A DNA stretch of 64,000 nt from Rhizobium rhizogenes NBRC 13257 (GCF_000696095.1 NZ_BAYX01000001.1:372001-436000), one strand, 5' to 3'. Shown: positions 25,517-35,636, counted from the stretch's first letter. A program made the numbers and translations. Notes: a model not told the origin generated them from the sequence alone.

Positions 25517-27310
25517 ATGACCGGCACAGATAATCAGGCGAGCAGCAATCAGATGACAGGCGCGGAGATCGTGTTGCGGGCGCTTAAGGACAATGGCGTC
25601 GAGCACATTTTCGGTTATCCGGGTGGCGCTGTTCTTCCGATCTATGACGAGATCTTCCAGCAGGACGATATCCAGCACATTCTCGTTCGCCATGAGCAGG
25701 GCGCGGGCCATGCGGCTGAAGGCTATGCCCGTTCGACCGGCAAGGTCGGCGTCATGCTGGTCACCTCCGGTCCCGGTGCGACCAATGCGGTCACGCCGCT
25801 GCAGGACGCGCTGATGGATTCCATCCCGCTGGTCTGCCTGACAGGTCAGGTTCCGACGTCGCTGATTGGCTCGGACGCGTTCCAGGAATGCGACACGGTC
25901 GGGATTACGCGGCCCTGCACCAAGCACAACTGGCTGGTCAAGGACGTTAACAAACTCGCCGCTGTCATTCACGAAGCATTCCGCATCGCCCAGTCCGGCC
26001 GTCCGGGTCCTGTTGTCGTCGATATTCCGAAGGACGTCCAGTTTGCCACCGGCACCTATACGCCGCCGGAAGCGCATGATGTCCAGAAGAGCTATCAGCC
26101 CAAGCTTCAGGGCGACCTCAGCAAGATCAAGCAGGCCATCGAGCTGATGGCGAATGCGCGCCAGCCCGTCATCTACTCCGGCGGCGGCGTCGTCAATTCC
26201 GGCCCGGAAGCCTCCAAGCTGCTGCGCGAGCTGGTCGAGCTGACCGGTTTCCCGATCACCTCGACGCTGATGGGTCTCGGTGCCTATCCGGCATCGGGCA
26301 AGAGCTGGCTCGGCATGCTCGGCATGCACGGTTCCTACGAGGCCAACATGGCGATGCATGATTGCGACGTCATGGTCTGCATCGGCGCGCGCTTCGACGA
26401 CCGTATTACCGGCCGCCTGAATGCCTTCTCGCCGAATTCGAAGAAGATCCACATCGATATCGATCCGTCGTCGATCAACAAGAATGTTCACGTCGATATC
26501 GGCATTCTCGGCGATGTCGGCAATGTTCTGGAAGACATGGTTCGCCTGTGGCGGGCCTTGCCGCAGAAGCCGGCTGCCGATCGTCTCGGCGGCTGGTGGG
26601 AGAACATCACCCGCTGGCGCGCGCGCAATTCCTTCGCCTACAAGCAGAGCGGCGATGTCATCATGCCGCAATATGCCATCCAGCGCCTCTATGAGCTGAC
26701 CAAGCATCGCGATACCTACATCACGACCGAAGTCGGCCAGCATCAGATGTGGGCGGCGCAGTTCTTCGGCTTCGAGGAGCCGAACCGCTGGATGACCTCC
26801 GGTGGCCTTGGCACGATGGGCTACGGCCTGCCGGCGGCTCTCGGCGTGCAGATCGCCCATCCGGAAAGCCTGGTCATCGATATCGCCGGCGATGCCTCGA
26901 TCCAGATGTGCATTCAGGAAATGTCGGCGGCGATCCAGCACAATGCGCCGATCAAGATCTTCATCCTGAACAACCAGTACATGGGCATGGTGCGCCAGTG
27001 GCAGCAGCTGCTGCACGGCAACCGCCTGTCGAACTCCTATACGGAAGCCATGCCGGATTTCGTCAAGCTGGCGGAAGCCTATGGCGCCGTCGGCCTGCGC
27101 TGCGAGAAGCCCGGTGATCTGGATGCCGCCATCCAGGAGATGATCGACGTCAACAAGCCGGTCATCTTCGATTGCCGCGTCGCCAACCTCGCCAATTGCT
27201 TCCCGATGATCCCCTCGGGCAAGGCGCATAACGAGATGCTGCTGCCGGACGAAGCCACCGACGAAGCCGTTGCCAACGCCATCGACGCCAAGGGCCGGCA
27301 GCTCGTTTGA
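25517..27310 (+). CDS. ilvI: Acetolactate synthase large (catalytic) subunit
   Basis: Thiamine-diphosphate enzyme of 597 residues condensing pyruvate with pyruvate or 2-oxobutyrate, the first common step of branched-chain amino acid synthesis. Catalytic Glu lies in VRHEQGAGHAAEGYAR. The ThDP-binding motif is GDASIQMCIQEM through NNQYMGMVRQW. It is controlled by the leader attenuator directly upstream and followed after 115 bp by the regulatory subunit gene. Confidence 0.95.
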   Translation: MTGTDNQASSNQMTGAEIVLRALKDNGVEHIFGYPGGAVLPIYDEIFQQDDIQHILVRHEQGAGHAAEGYARSTGKVGVMLVTSGPGATNAVTPLQDALMDSIPLVCLTGQVPTSLIGSDAFQECDTVGITRPCTKHNWLVKDVNKLAAVIHEAFRIAQSGRPGPVVVDIPKDVQFATGTYTPPEAHDVQKSYQPKLQGDLSKIKQAIELMANARQPVIYSGGGVVNSGPEASKLLRELVELTGFPITSTLMGLGAYPASGKSWLGMLGMHGSYEANMAMHDCDVMVCIGARFDDRITGRLNAFSPNSKKIHIDIDPSSINKNVHVDIGILGDVGNVLEDMVRLWRALPQKPAADRLGGWWENITRWRARNSFAYKQSGDVIMPQYAIQRLYELTKHRDTYITTEVGQHQMWAAQFFGFEEPNRWMTSGGLGTMGYGLPAALGVQIAHPESLVIDIAGDASIQMCIQEMSAAIQHNAPIKIFILNNQYMGMVRQWQQLLHGNRLSNSYTEAMPDFVKLAEAYGAVGLRCEKPGDLDAAIQEMIDVNKPVIFDCRVANLANCFPMIPSGKAHNEMLLPDEATDEAVANAIDAKGRQLV

Positions 27311-27322
27311 TCGGATCGCCGG

Positions 27323-27350
27323 GGTCCGGGAATTTCCCGGGTCCCGGACC
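27323..27350 (+). promoter_or_regulatory. Stem-loop between ilvI and ilvH
   Basis: GGTCCGGGA and TCCCGGACC are complementary 9-bp arms with a 10-base loop, 13 bp after the ilvI stop. Only TTTC follows, so it is more likely an mRNA stabiliser or partial terminator adjusting subunit ratio than a full stop. Confidence 0.5.
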
Positions 27351-27425
27351 TTTCGATTAGCCGATATATTGCAGAGGCCCTGCTGACTTCCTGAAGATAA
27401 AAACTGAGGAAACGGAACAAGGACA

Positions 27426-27998
27426 ATGAACGCACACCTTCAACCCACGGGCTCCGCCTATTTCATTTCGCCGGAAACGGCGGCGGCCGAGAGCCATACG
27501 CTATCGGTCCTTGTCGACAACGAGCCCGGCGTGCTTGCCCGCGTCATCGGCCTTTTCTCCGGTCGCGGCTACAACATCGAGAGCCTGACCGTTTCGGAAA
27601 CCGAGCATCAGGCACATCTGTCGCGCATCACCGTCGTCACGCGCGGCACGCCGCAGGTGCTGGAACAGATCAAGGCACAACTCGAGCGCATCGTGCCGGT
27701 TCATCGCGTCGTTGACCTGACGGTGCGCGCCCGCGAACTCGGCCAGGAACGGCCGATCGAGCGCGAAGTGGCGCTGCTGAAGGTTGCGGGGAACGGCGAG
27801 ACCCGCTCCGAGACGCTGCGTCTGGCCGACGCCTTCCATGCCAAGGTGGTCGATGCCACCGTCGAGCATTTCATTTTCGAAATCACCGGCAAATCCTCGA
27901 AGATCGACCAGTTCGTGGCCATCATCAAGCCGCTCGGCCTGATCGAAGTCTGCCGTACCGGCATCGCGGCGATGAACCGCGGTTCGCAGGGGATGTAA
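27426..27998 (+). CDS. ilvH: Acetolactate synthase small (regulatory) subunit
   Basis: Regulatory subunit of 190 residues conferring valine feedback and raising activity of IlvI. The N-terminal ACT domain includes LVDNEPGVLARVIGLFSGRGYNIE. The C-terminal half is typical (ALLKVAGNGETR, IKPLGLIEVCRTG). An AAGGACA precedes the ATG. It is the second gene of the attenuated ilvIH unit. Confidence 0.95.
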   Translation: MNAHLQPTGSAYFISPETAAAESHTLSVLVDNEPGVLARVIGLFSGRGYNIESLTVSETEHQAHLSRITVVTRGTPQVLEQIKAQLERIVPVHRVVDLTVRARELGQERPIEREVALLKVAGNGETRSETLRLADAFHAKVVDATVEHFIFEITGKSSKIDQFVAIIKPLGLIEVCRTGIAAMNRGSQGM

Positions 27999-28089
27999 GA
28001 GAGCCCAATCATTGACCGATCTCCGGGCGTCGCATAGGTTTCGCGGCGTTCGGGGCGTGATGGGTCCCATCTCAAATGGGGTAGCATAG

Positions 28090-29130
28090 GTGGGGTTTTC
28101 GACCGGGGATCATTTGCCGGAAGCCAGTGAAAAGAGCTGGTATCCGCCTGATGGTATGCGCCTCGGCGCCACCTTCTACGTCCGCAATGCCTTTCCTTGG
28201 CTTGGCCACTATTTCGGCGCGCAGAAGATCGCGACCACCCTGTCACCCGGCATCGGCGGCGTGCTGTCCTGGGGTGGCCGCATACCGGCGAAGACGGCGG
28301 CGGCGATTTCACGATGGCGCGGACTGCCGCTTTGGAATCTCGAGGACGGCTTTCTGCGCTCGGTCGGACTGGGGAAGACGGGCGCCATGCCGCTCTCCAT
28401 CGTGGTTGACGATCTCGGACTGCCGGTGGATGCAAGCCGGCCGTCGCGCCTTGAGCGGCTGATTGCCGGTGCGGACGAGGCGGGTGACCTCGGCAAGGCT
28501 ATCCGCGAGCAGGTCGTTCTTCACAGGCTCTCGAAATACAATCACCTGCCGCATAATATCCCTTCAATCGAACGCACGACGAAGCGCCGCATCCTGCTGG
28601 TCGACCAGGTCGTCGGCGATATCTCCGTTGGTAAGGCGCTCGGTTCAAACGCCTCGTTCGAGCGAATGCTCGCCGATGCGCTGGGAAGCGATGCGCAGTG
28701 CTTGATCCGGACGCATCCGGACGTCATGGCCGGTCATGCCAAGGGGTATCTGACCACGGAGATTGCTGCCAAGGGTGGAGCGATCTTTGTCAACGATGCC
28801 GTATCGGTGGCGTCGATCCTTGGTGTGGTGGACGAGGTCTGGACGGTCTCCAGCCAGTTTGGCTTCGATGCGCTGCTGCGGGGCATTCCAGTTCGCTGCT
28901 ATGCCGCGCCCTTCTATGCCGGCTGGGGGGTGACCGAAGATCATTTTGGCGTGCTTGCGAAGGTGACGCTTGCCGGGAACAGAACGAAGCTGCGTACGGT
29001 CGACCAGATCGCGGCGGCTGCGTTTTCGCTCTATCCGACCTATCGCGATCCCTCGAACTGGCAATTGATCGATATCTTTCAGGCGATCGAGCTGATCGTT
29101 GCGCAGCAGCGCGCCGAGGCGCGTGCCTAG
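28090..29130 (+). CDS. Capsule polysaccharide biosynthesis protein, single KpsC/LpsZ-type domain
   Basis: Protein of about 346 residues matching one Capsule_synth module (KpsC/LpsZ, beta-Kdo transferase type). Hallmarks are [14 protein letters not shown], a region with LVDQVVGD, and the C-terminal [32 protein letters not shown]. Complete KpsC has two such modules in about 675 residues; here only one is present. The start is uncertain: a GTG at 28090 or an ATG at 28156 just before the conserved part. No kps/rkp export genes are nearby. Its last four bases (CTAG) are shared with the stop of the convergent reductase. Confidence 0.8.
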   Translation: MGFSTGDHLPEASEKSWYPPDGMRLGATFYVRNAFPWLGHYFGAQKIATTLSPGIGGVLSWGGRIPAKTAAAISRWRGLPLWNLEDGFLRSVGLGKTGAMPLSIVVDDLGLPVDASRPSRLERLIAGADEAGDLGKAIREQVVLHRLSKYNHLPHNIPSIERTTKRRILLVDQVVGDISVGKALGSNASFERMLADALGSDAQCLIRTHPDVMAGHAKGYLTTEIAAKGGAIFVNDAVSVASILGVVDEVWTVSSQFGFDALLRGIPVRCYAAPFYAGWGVTEDHFGVLAKVTLAGNRTKLRTVDQIAAAAFSLYPTYRDPSNWQLIDIFQAIELIVAQQRAEARA

Positions 29131-29972
29131 AGCATTTCCAGCGGTTTCTTCCGCGATGGTGGCGGGAAGGCCGCGTCGAGGGTGGCCCAGTCCTCATCAC
29201 TGATATCGAGCGAAACGGCATCGCGGTTCTCGGCGACTCGCTGCGTATTGGAGCTCTTGGGGATGGCGATTACGCCGTCGCGCTCCAGCAGGAAGGCGAG
29301 CGCCACCTGGGCCGGGGTCGCCTGATAGGTCTTGGCGATGTGGATCAAATCAGGATGATGCAGCAATCGGCCCTGTTCGATCGGCGAATAGGCCATGATC
29401 GGAATGTTGCGCTCCTGGCACCAGGGCAGCACATCATATTCGACGCCGCGCCGGACGAGATTATAGAGCACCTGGTTGGCTGCGACGTTGCCACCATCCG
29501 GAACAGCAAATAGCTCCTCCATATCGTCGACATCGAAATTGGACACACCCCAGGCGCCGATCTTGCCGGTAGCCTTCAGGCTTTCAAAAGCGGCGACCGT
29601 TTCCGCCAGCAGATATTCGCCGCGCCAATGCAGCAAATAAAGGTCGATACGATCGGTGTTCATCCGCTTCAAGCTGCGCTCGCAAGCCTCGATCGTGCCC
29701 TTGCGGCTGGCATTATGGGGATAGACCTTGCTGACCAGGAACACCTCGTCACGCCGTCCCTCGATGGCCCGGCCGACGATTTCCTCCGAACCGCCGTTGG
29801 CATACATCTCGGCGGTATCGAGCAGCGTCATGCCGAGATCGAGACCGGTCTTCAGGCTGGCGATCTCGTCCTTGGCGCGGGCGGTATTCTCTCCCATATT
29901 CCATGTGCCCTGGCCGAGCGCCGGAACCGTGATGCCGGAGGGAAGGGGGACGGTGGGAATGGGATCGTGCAT
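29127..29972 (-). CDS. Aldo/keto reductase
   Basis: NADPH-dependent carbonyl reductase of 281 residues, (beta/alpha)8 barrel. The catalytic tetrad is visible as Asp and Tyr in [12 protein letters not shown], Lys in LVSKVYP and His in [17 protein letters not shown] stands before the ATG at 29972. Substrate unknown; the sequence resembles the 2,5-diketogluconate reductase branch of the family. It diverges from a LysE-type exporter across about 210 bp with no recognisable gene. Confidence 0.88.
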   Translation of the reverse strand: MHDPIPTVPLPSGITVPALGQGTWNMGENTARAKDEIASLKTGLDLGMTLLDTAEMYANGGSEEIVGRAIEGRRDEVFLVSKVYPHNASRKGTIEACERSLKRMNTDRIDLYLLHWRGEYLLAETVAAFESLKATGKIGAWGVSNFDVDDMEELFAVPDGGNVAANQVLYNLVRRGVEYDVLPWCQERNIPIMAYSPIEQGRLLHHPDLIHIAKTYQATPAQVALAFLLERDGVIAIPKSSNTQRVAENRDAVSLDISDEDWATLDAAFPPPSRKKPLEML

Positions 29973-30183
29973 GGCCTGTCCTCGTTGCGAACCGGAGCAA
30001 GGATAAGTCCATTCATCGGGATTTCAATCAGGAGCATTCATGTCACTGTGACAATCGCCCTATGGCATTCGAATCCGGGGCGAATTAGGGATGTGCCAGA
30101 GATACGCGGCTATGATCCGGGCGCATCGCAATGAATGAAATGGACACCGCTTGTCATAACGGAGCGGCGTCCGAGGAGGCTTT

Positions 30184-30777
30184 ATGGCGCTGGACACGTT
30201 TCTGGCTCTTCTTGTGTTCGCTTTCACGACCTCGATCACGCCGGGGCCGAACAATATGATGCTGTTTGCATCGGGTGTGAATTTCGGTTTCCGCCGCACG
30301 ATCCCGCATATGCTCGGGATCGGTGTCGGCTTCTTCGTGCTGCTGCTCGGTGTCGGGCTGGGGTTGGGCGCGCTGCTGCATACCGTGCCGCTCCTCTACA
30401 CCGTGCTGAAATTCGCCGGCGGCGCCTATCTCGTCTGGATCGCCTGGAAGATCGCGACGTCGCGCAGTATTGCCGAGAAGGAAAGCGGTGCGCAGCCGAT
30501 GAGCTTCCTGAGCGCGGCGGCCTTTCAATGGGTCAATCCCAAGGCCTGGGTGATGGCGGTGACCGCCATGGCAACCTATACCAACCCTGAGCTCTATCTC
30601 ATCAGCGTGGTAATCGTCGGTCTCGCATTTGCGGCCGTCAATGTGCCCAGCGTCTCGACCTGGGCCGGTTTCGGCTCGGCTCTGCGCGACTGGCTTTCCG
30701 ATCCAGTTCGGCTGAAATGGTTCAATATTACCATGGCGGTTCTGCTGGTGCTCAGCCTCTGGCCGATGCTAAAATAG
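30184..30777 (+). CDS. LysE/RhtB-family amino acid exporter
   Basis: Inner-membrane exporter of 197 residues with six hydrophobic segments. The family signature SITPGPNNMM lies at about residues 17-26, and FQWVNPKAWVMAV in the second half is characteristic. GGAGG precedes the ATG. It probably exports an amino acid or a homoserine-like compound. Its 3' end overlaps the convergent DUF2269 gene by 9 bp. Confidence 0.88.
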   Translation: MALDTFLALLVFAFTTSITPGPNNMMLFASGVNFGFRRTIPHMLGIGVGFFVLLLGVGLGLGALLHTVPLLYTVLKFAGGAYLVWIAWKIATSRSIAEKESGAQPMSFLSAAAFQWVNPKAWVMAVTAMATYTNPELYLISVVIVGLAFAAVNVPSVSTWAGFGSALRDWLSDPVRLKWFNITMAVLLVLSLWPMLK

Positions 30778-31248
30778 TGTAATCGCCGGCTTATTGAGCA
30801 TCAGCCAGATTATGCCGAGCACGGCGAAAAAGGCGGGAAAGCCGCAGGCAAACCATATGCGATAGAGCCTATGATAGGCTGCGGGCAGCGGCAATCCCGC
30901 CGCTGCTGCCGTGCGGGCGAGATTGCGCAGCCGGATCTGTATCCAGACAACCGGCAGCCAGAAGACACCGGTGAGAACGTAGAGCAGCAAGGACAGGGCG
31001 ATCCATCCCTCCTGCAGCGACCAGCCGATCGATTGTGCCAGAAGATAGCCTGTTACCGGCTGGAGAATGGCGGCGGTCGCGGTAAAGATCGTATCGGCGA
31101 TGACGACCGTTCCGGCGACATGCGCAATGAGCTTGGGATCGCCGGTGCGATGCGCCATGACCATGAAAAAGGCGATGCCCGCGCCGGTTCCGAACAGCGC
31201 GGTGGCGCCGATGACATGCACCAGGCGAAGAAGCTCTTCCGCCAGCAT
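30769..31248 (-). CDS. DUF2269-like integral membrane protein
   Basis: Membrane protein of 159 residues with four hydrophobic segments beginning MLAEELLRLVHVIGATALFG, the pattern of DUF2269 proteins. The start at 31248 shares one base with the stop of the SDR-DoxX gene (TGATG). A longer frame reading into that gene is not credible. Function unknown. Coupled translation with the upstream gene indicates that the two act together. Confidence 0.75.
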   Translation of the reverse strand: MLAEELLRLVHVIGATALFGTGAGIAFFMVMAHRTGDPKLIAHVAGTVVIADTIFTATAAILQPVTGYLLAQSIGWSLQEGWIALSLLLYVLTGVFWLPVVWIQIRLRNLARTAAAAGLPLPAAYHRLYRIWFACGFPAFFAVLGIIWLMLNKPAITLF

Positions 31249-32537
31249 CAGCGTTCCTCCAAGACCGCAAGCGTCGCAACCGTCAGCAGGATCGACGGCA
31301 GGACTTTGACGAGCGGCCCGAGCGGATCGAGCCAAAGGGACGGTTCGAGCAAGGTGCCGCCGGCGAGATAGGCGAGGGTGACGCCAAGCATTCCGTGGAG
31401 CGCCGCGCGTGTGAAAGGCCGCACGAGCGCGAGCGCGCCGAGGGCAATATCGAGAAAACAGGTGGCGATCGTCAATGTCGTCGCCATGCCCGACGACATG
31501 AAGGGCAGGAAATGCCGGCTTGCGGCGATCGGGGCCAGCAATGGCACAATTCCGGACAGCATCCAGAACAGCGCCAGACCGGCGATCATCAGCGGCTTCA
31601 ACAGATAGAGGCGGGCGGACCACAAATCCTGAATGCCGGAAGGATTGGCGTCGAGGATTTCGGTCGCCTTTGCCAGGCGCTGGCTGGGTCGGTGTTGTGC
31701 GTCCCGGCGGCTCAGAACCCCTTCGGACATCACCGCCATGGCAGTCGAGCGGAGCGGAGAACGCCATCCGAATCGCCCGGCGATGTCGGCTGCCCACGTG
31801 ACCGGCCTTGCCAGACCGGCAGGTATCGGCACAACCCGTGCCGGCGGAAGGCCGAGCCAGTTTCGATGAAGGGTGACCAGATCGCGAAGCGTCAGCACAT
31901 CGTCGCCGGCGAGATCGATATCCGCGCCGGATGGAAATTGCCCGCTGATCGCCTTTGAAACGGTCGCGGCGACATCATCGACCGAGACCGTTTCGATCGG
32001 GCTTTGCGCATGGATGAGGGGTAGGACAAAGGGCATGGCAGCAAGAGCGCGCAGCAGCGCCGTACCGCCATGCGCGTTGCGGCCGAGAACGAGTGCTGGC
32101 CGCAGGATGACATGGTTGAGCCCGCTGGCCGCCAGCGCATCGTCGGCATTGCGTTTTGTCGTCAGGAACGGCTGTTCCTTGGCGCTGCCGTCGGTACGCG
32201 CCGAAATCTGCACGACAAGCTCGGTCGCCGATTGCTTGGCGGCAGCGTAAAGGGCGAGCATCGCCCTTTCCTGCGTCGCGGAGAGATTATCCGAAAGCCC
32301 ATCCTGAAGCGCGCCGGCGCAATTGACGACGGCCTGATGGCTGCCCAGCAGCGCCCGCCAGTCCGCAGGATCGGTCATCGTCGCGAGATCGGCTTTGATC
32401 CAGGTGGTCGAGGGATGCTGGATACGTGCGCGGTCGGGATTGCGGGCAAGGCCCGTAACCATATGCCCGTCTGCGCGCAATCGTGCCGCGACCACGGAGC
32501 CTATGAAACCAGTTGCGCCGAGAATCAGAATGTTCAT
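31248..32537 (-). CDS. SDR-family NAD(P)-binding protein fused to a DoxX-like membrane domain
   Basis: Two-part protein of 429 residues. Residues 1 to about 280 are an atypical short-chain dehydrogenase (ILILGATGFIGSVVAARL) with NmrA-like features. Residues from about 305 to 429 have four hydrophobic helices resembling DoxX-like proteins. The ATG at 32537 is used; a 33-residue upstream extension lacks support. The architecture would place a nucleotide-binding domain on the inner membrane. Substrate unknown. The downstream DUF2269 protein starts within its stop codon. Confidence 0.78.
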   Translation of the reverse strand: MNILILGATGFIGSVVAARLRADGHMVTGLARNPDRARIQHPSTTWIKADLATMTDPADWRALLGSHQAVVNCAGALQDGLSDNLSATQERAMLALYAAAKQSATELVVQISARTDGSAKEQPFLTTKRNADDALAASGLNHVILRPALVLGRNAHGGTALLRALAAMPFVLPLIHAQSPIETVSVDDVAATVSKAISGQFPSGADIDLAGDDVLTLRDLVTLHRNWLGLPPARVVPIPAGLARPVTWAADIAGRFGWRSPLRSTAMAVMSEGVLSRRDAQHRPSQRLAKATEILDANPSGIQDLWSARLYLLKPLMIAGLALFWMLSGIVPLLAPIAASRHFLPFMSSGMATTLTIATCFLDIALGALALVRPFTRAALHGMLGVTLAYLAGGTLLEPSLWLDPLGPLVKVLPSILLTVATLAVLEER

Positions 32538-32671
32538 GGTGAGTAGACTAGCCAAAAGCGCTAACAAAGGCAGTGGGTTGCGGCATCTAAGCGCGGTTGA
32601 AACAATGAAGAAGGTGCTTGGCGACCGTGTGGCCAAGGCTTAGACTTGAGTCTCATTCGACAGGGAGATCC

Positions 32672-33304
32672 ATGATGCACGATCATGACGACCATCATCA
32701 CCATGATCACGACAATCACTATTCCGATATGCAGGCGCGCGTGAAGGCGTTGGAAACCTTGCTGACGGAAAAGGGGCTGATCGATCCCCTGGCGATCGAT
32801 GCTATCGTGGAGACTTACGAGACGAAGGTCGGGCCGCGCAACGGTGCGCTGGTGGTGGCAAAGGCCTGGAGCGATCCGGAGTTTGCTGATTGGTTGAAGC
32901 GCGATGCGACAGCGGCGATTGCCAGCCTTGGTTTTACCGGCCGACAGGGCGAGCATATGCGTGCGGTCTTCAATACGCCGGAGACGCATAACCTCGTCGT
33001 CTGCACGCTTTGCTCCTGCTATCCTTGGGCGGTGCTCGGCCTGCCGCCGGTCTGGTACAAGGCGCCGGCCTATCGCTCGCGCGCCGTTATAGATCCGCGC
33101 GGCGTGCTGGCGGAATTTGGTCTGACGCTGCCGGAGGGGCAGAAAATTCGCGTGTGGGATTCGACGGCGGAACTGCGCTATCTCGTCATTCCGGAACGTC
33201 CGGATGGTACGGAAGGTATGGATGAGACGGCGCTGGCCGATCTCGTCAGCCGCGATGCGATGATCGGCACGGCGATCGCCAAGTCACCTGAGGCGGCGCT
33301 ATGA
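32672..33304 (+). CDS. nthA: Cobalt-type nitrile hydratase alpha subunit
   Basis: Hydrates nitriles to amides. The protein has 210 residues, with the metal claw Cys111-Thr-Leu-Cys114-Ser115-Cys116; threonine in the second position marks the non-corrin cobalt class. The first 17 residues are an exceptional His/Asp run (eight His within residues 3-16) that may bind metal. AGGGAG precedes the ATG. The stop overlaps nthB by 4 bp. No amidase gene to use the product lies close by. Confidence 0.93.
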   Translation: MMHDHDDHHHHDHDNHYSDMQARVKALETLLTEKGLIDPLAIDAIVETYETKVGPRNGALVVAKAWSDPEFADWLKRDATAAIASLGFTGRQGEHMRAVFNTPETHNLVVCTLCSCYPWAVLGLPPVWYKAPAYRSRAVIDPRGVLAEFGLTLPEGQKIRVWDSTAELRYLVIPERPDGTEGMDETALADLVSRDAMIGTAIAKSPEAAL

Positions 33305-33960
33305 ACGGGCCGCATGATCTCGGCGGCCAGATGGGTTTCGGGCCGGTCGCACCGGAGCCGAATGAGCCCTATTTCCATGCCGAATGGGAAAAGCGCGCAC
33401 TCGGCATTACGCTATCCTGCGGCGCTTTCGGCGCCTGGACAATCGATGAAAGCCGGCATGCGCGCGAAAGCATTCCGCCCGCAAAATACCTTGCCGCCAG
33501 CTACTACGAGGTTTGGACGCGGGGTATCGAGATGCTGCTGGAGCGGCATGGCTTTGCAACGGGCGAGGAGTTGCGGGCTGGCCATTCGTTGCAGCAAGGC
33601 ACTGTGCCGAAACGTGTGCTGAAGGCCGATATGGTGGCCGGCGCTCTTGCCAAGGGTGGCCCATGCGATCGGCCGGCCGAGACCGCGGCGCTTTTTGCCG
33701 TCGGCGATCGCGTGCGGACGAAGAATTTTAATCCGACGGGACATACACGGCTGCCGCGTTACGCTCGTGCAAAGACAGGTGTTGTGGAGGCCGTGCAGGG
33801 CTCGTTCGTCTTTCCCGACGATAACGCCCATGGCAAGGGCGAGAACCCGCAATGGGTCTATACGGTTGTCTTCGACGCGCCAGAAATCTGGGGCGAGGGG
33901 GCCGATCCTTCGCTCACCATCTCCATCGATGCCTGGGAGAGCTATCTTGAGCGCGTGTGA
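33301..33960 (+). CDS. nthB: Nitrile hydratase beta subunit
   Basis: Beta subunit of 219 residues. It opens with [16 protein letters not shown], the family start, and ends in the SH3-like barrel with [27 protein letters not shown]. It forms the alpha-beta heterodimer with NthA. Its ATG lies in the ATGA overlap with nthA, and its 3' end overlaps the activator gene by 14 bp. Confidence 0.93.
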   Translation: MNGPHDLGGQMGFGPVAPEPNEPYFHAEWEKRALGITLSCGAFGAWTIDESRHARESIPPAKYLAASYYEVWTRGIEMLLERHGFATGEELRAGHSLQQGTVPKRVLKADMVAGALAKGGPCDRPAETAALFAVGDRVRTKNFNPTGHTRLPRYARAKTGVVEAVQGSFVFPDDNAHGKGENPQWVYTVVFDAPEIWGEGADPSLTISIDAWESYLERV

Positions 33961-34318
33961 GACGGCGTCACCCCTGGCGCAATCGCCGCAACTGCCGAAA
34001 TCCGCCGATGGCGAACCGGTCTTCCCCGAACCCTGGGCCGCGGAAGCCTTTGCGATGACCGTGCACCTGCACGAGAAGGGGATGTTCAACTGGGGCCAGT
34101 GGGCGGAGCGGCTTTCGGCCGAACTGCACAAGCCCGGCCGGGCGGAAGATGGCAGCGACTATTTCGACTGCTGGGTGGCGGCGCTTTCCGGGTTGTTGAT
34201 CAGTCACGGCGTCGCCGATGCCGGCGTGATCCTCGATCTGCAGAAAAGCTGGCAGCGCGCGGCGGAGGCAACGCCGCATGGTAAGCCGGTCCTGCTGGAA
34301 AACGATCCGCAGCACTGA
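33947..34318 (+). CDS. Nitrile hydratase activator/accessory protein (P14K-like)
   Basis: Small maturation protein of 123 residues that helps insert cobalt or exchange subunits in nitrile hydratase. EPWAAEAFAMTVHLHEKGMFNWGQWAERLS is the family core, given here in outline: EPWAAEAF, HLHEKG, FNWGQWAE, then DYFDCWVAALSGLL. No ATG exists before the core. The TTG at 33947, inside nthB and 6 bases after GGGAGAG, is the likely start. Third gene of the coupled nthAB unit. Confidence 0.82.
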   Translation: MSACETASPLAQSPQLPKSADGEPVFPEPWAAEAFAMTVHLHEKGMFNWGQWAERLSAELHKPGRAEDGSDYFDCWVAALSGLLISHGVADAGVILDLQKSWQRAAEATPHGKPVLLENDPQH

Positions 34319-34367
34319 ACGGCTTTTACTGCTTGCGTCCTTGGGCCGAATCCTGCCAAGTCGAGCG

Positions 34368-35495
34368 ATGCAATTCGCGCCGCAACAAGATGAAGCGCTC
34401 AAGGCCGTTGCCAAATGGCTGAAAGAGGGGCGCTCGCCGCTGTTCCGTCTGTTCGGCTATGCCGGCACCGGCAAGACGACGCTTGCGCGGCATTTTGCCG
34501 AGCATGTCGATGGCGATGTGCTTTTCGCGGCCTTCACCGGCAAGGCGGCGCAGGTGCTGCGTTCGCGCGGTGCCAGCAACGCCAAGACCATTCATTCGCT
34601 GATCTATCGCCCGCGCGGCGAGGAGGCCGTCGAGGATGAGGAGACCGGCAAGACCTCCATCGCGCCGATGTTCACCATCAATCGGCAGAGCCCAGTCGCC
34701 AAGGCGGCGCTGATCATCGTCGATGAATGCTCGATGGTCGACGAGGCGCTCGGCAAGGATCTGATGAGTTTCGGCACGCCGATCCTCGTGCTCGGCGATC
34801 CCGGCCAGCTGCCGCCGATCTCGGGCGGCGGCTTTTTCACCAACGAAGAGCCGGACTATCTGCTGACGGACATTCATCGTCAGGCCCGCGACAATCCGAT
34901 CATCCAGCTCGCCATGCATGTGCGCGAGGGCAAGGAGATCATGCACGGCGACTATGGCGCTGCGCAGGTGATTTCGAAGAATGAGGTCACGCAGCCCTTG
35001 GTGATGGACGCGGATCAGGTGCTGGTCGGCACCAACCGCACCCGCAAACGCTATAATCAGCGTCTGCGAGAGCTCAAGGGTTTTGCGACCGAATATCCGC
35101 AATCCGGTGACAAGCTGGTCTGCCTGCGCAACGATCCCGCCAAGGGTCTCCTCAACGGCTCACTCTGGCAGGTGATGACCTCTTCCAAGGAAACGACGAA
35201 GCCCGGCATTAACCTGCTTATCCGGCCGGAAGATGACGACATGGATCGGGGTGCTGCGAAGATCAAGCTGCTGAAGCAGGCCTTCGAGGATGTAGAAGGC
35301 GAGATCCCATGGTCGACGCGCAAGCGCTACGACGAGTTCGATTACGGCTATGCGCTGACCGTGCATAAGGCGCAGGGTTCGCAGTGGAACAATGTCGTGC
35401 TGTTCGACGAAAGCTGGGCGTTTCGCGATACGCGCGAGCGCTGGCTCTATACGGCGATCACGCGCGCTGCCGAGACGCTGACGATCGTCCGCTAG
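34368..35495 (+). CDS. RecD-like ATP-dependent DNA helicase
   Basis: Superfamily 1B helicase of 375 residues. Walker A is GYAGTGKTTLA, Walker B IIVDECSMVD, motif III GDPGQLPPI, then LVGTNRTRKRYN and the C-terminal TVHKAQGSQW and YTAITRAAETL. It lacks the long N-terminal domain of RecD2 and is close to minimal size. The ATG at 34368 begins at the conserved MQFAPQQDEAL. No nuclease partner is adjacent. It resembles stand-alone RecD-like proteins of alphaproteobacteria. Confidence 0.85.
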   Translation: MQFAPQQDEALKAVAKWLKEGRSPLFRLFGYAGTGKTTLARHFAEHVDGDVLFAAFTGKAAQVLRSRGASNAKTIHSLIYRPRGEEAVEDEETGKTSIAPMFTINRQSPVAKAALIIVDECSMVDEALGKDLMSFGTPILVLGDPGQLPPISGGGFFTNEEPDYLLTDIHRQARDNPIIQLAMHVREGKEIMHGDYGAAQVISKNEVTQPLVMDADQVLVGTNRTRKRYNQRLRELKGFATEYPQSGDKLVCLRNDPAKGLLNGSLWQVMTSSKETTKPGINLLIRPEDDDMDRGAAKIKLLKQAFEDVEGEIPWSTRKRYDEFDYGYALTVHKAQGSQWNNVVLFDESWAFRDTRERWLYTAITRAAETLTIVR

Positions 35496-35636
35496 GGCTG
35501 TAAGCTGAGTAGCGTTGCGTCGAGCGAAAGATCATCAATCTTTTGCATGGATCGATGTTCGAATCTCGTTGGTCTTGCGGCGCGCAATGGCATAAAACGA
35601 CGCCATCATCCTCTTTGAAAATCATGGATTTCGATC

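Noticed and set aside
25478..27229. 583-codon minus-strand frame opposite ilvI
   Set aside because: A His/Asp/Arg-rich mirror of ilvI codons without any recognisable domain.
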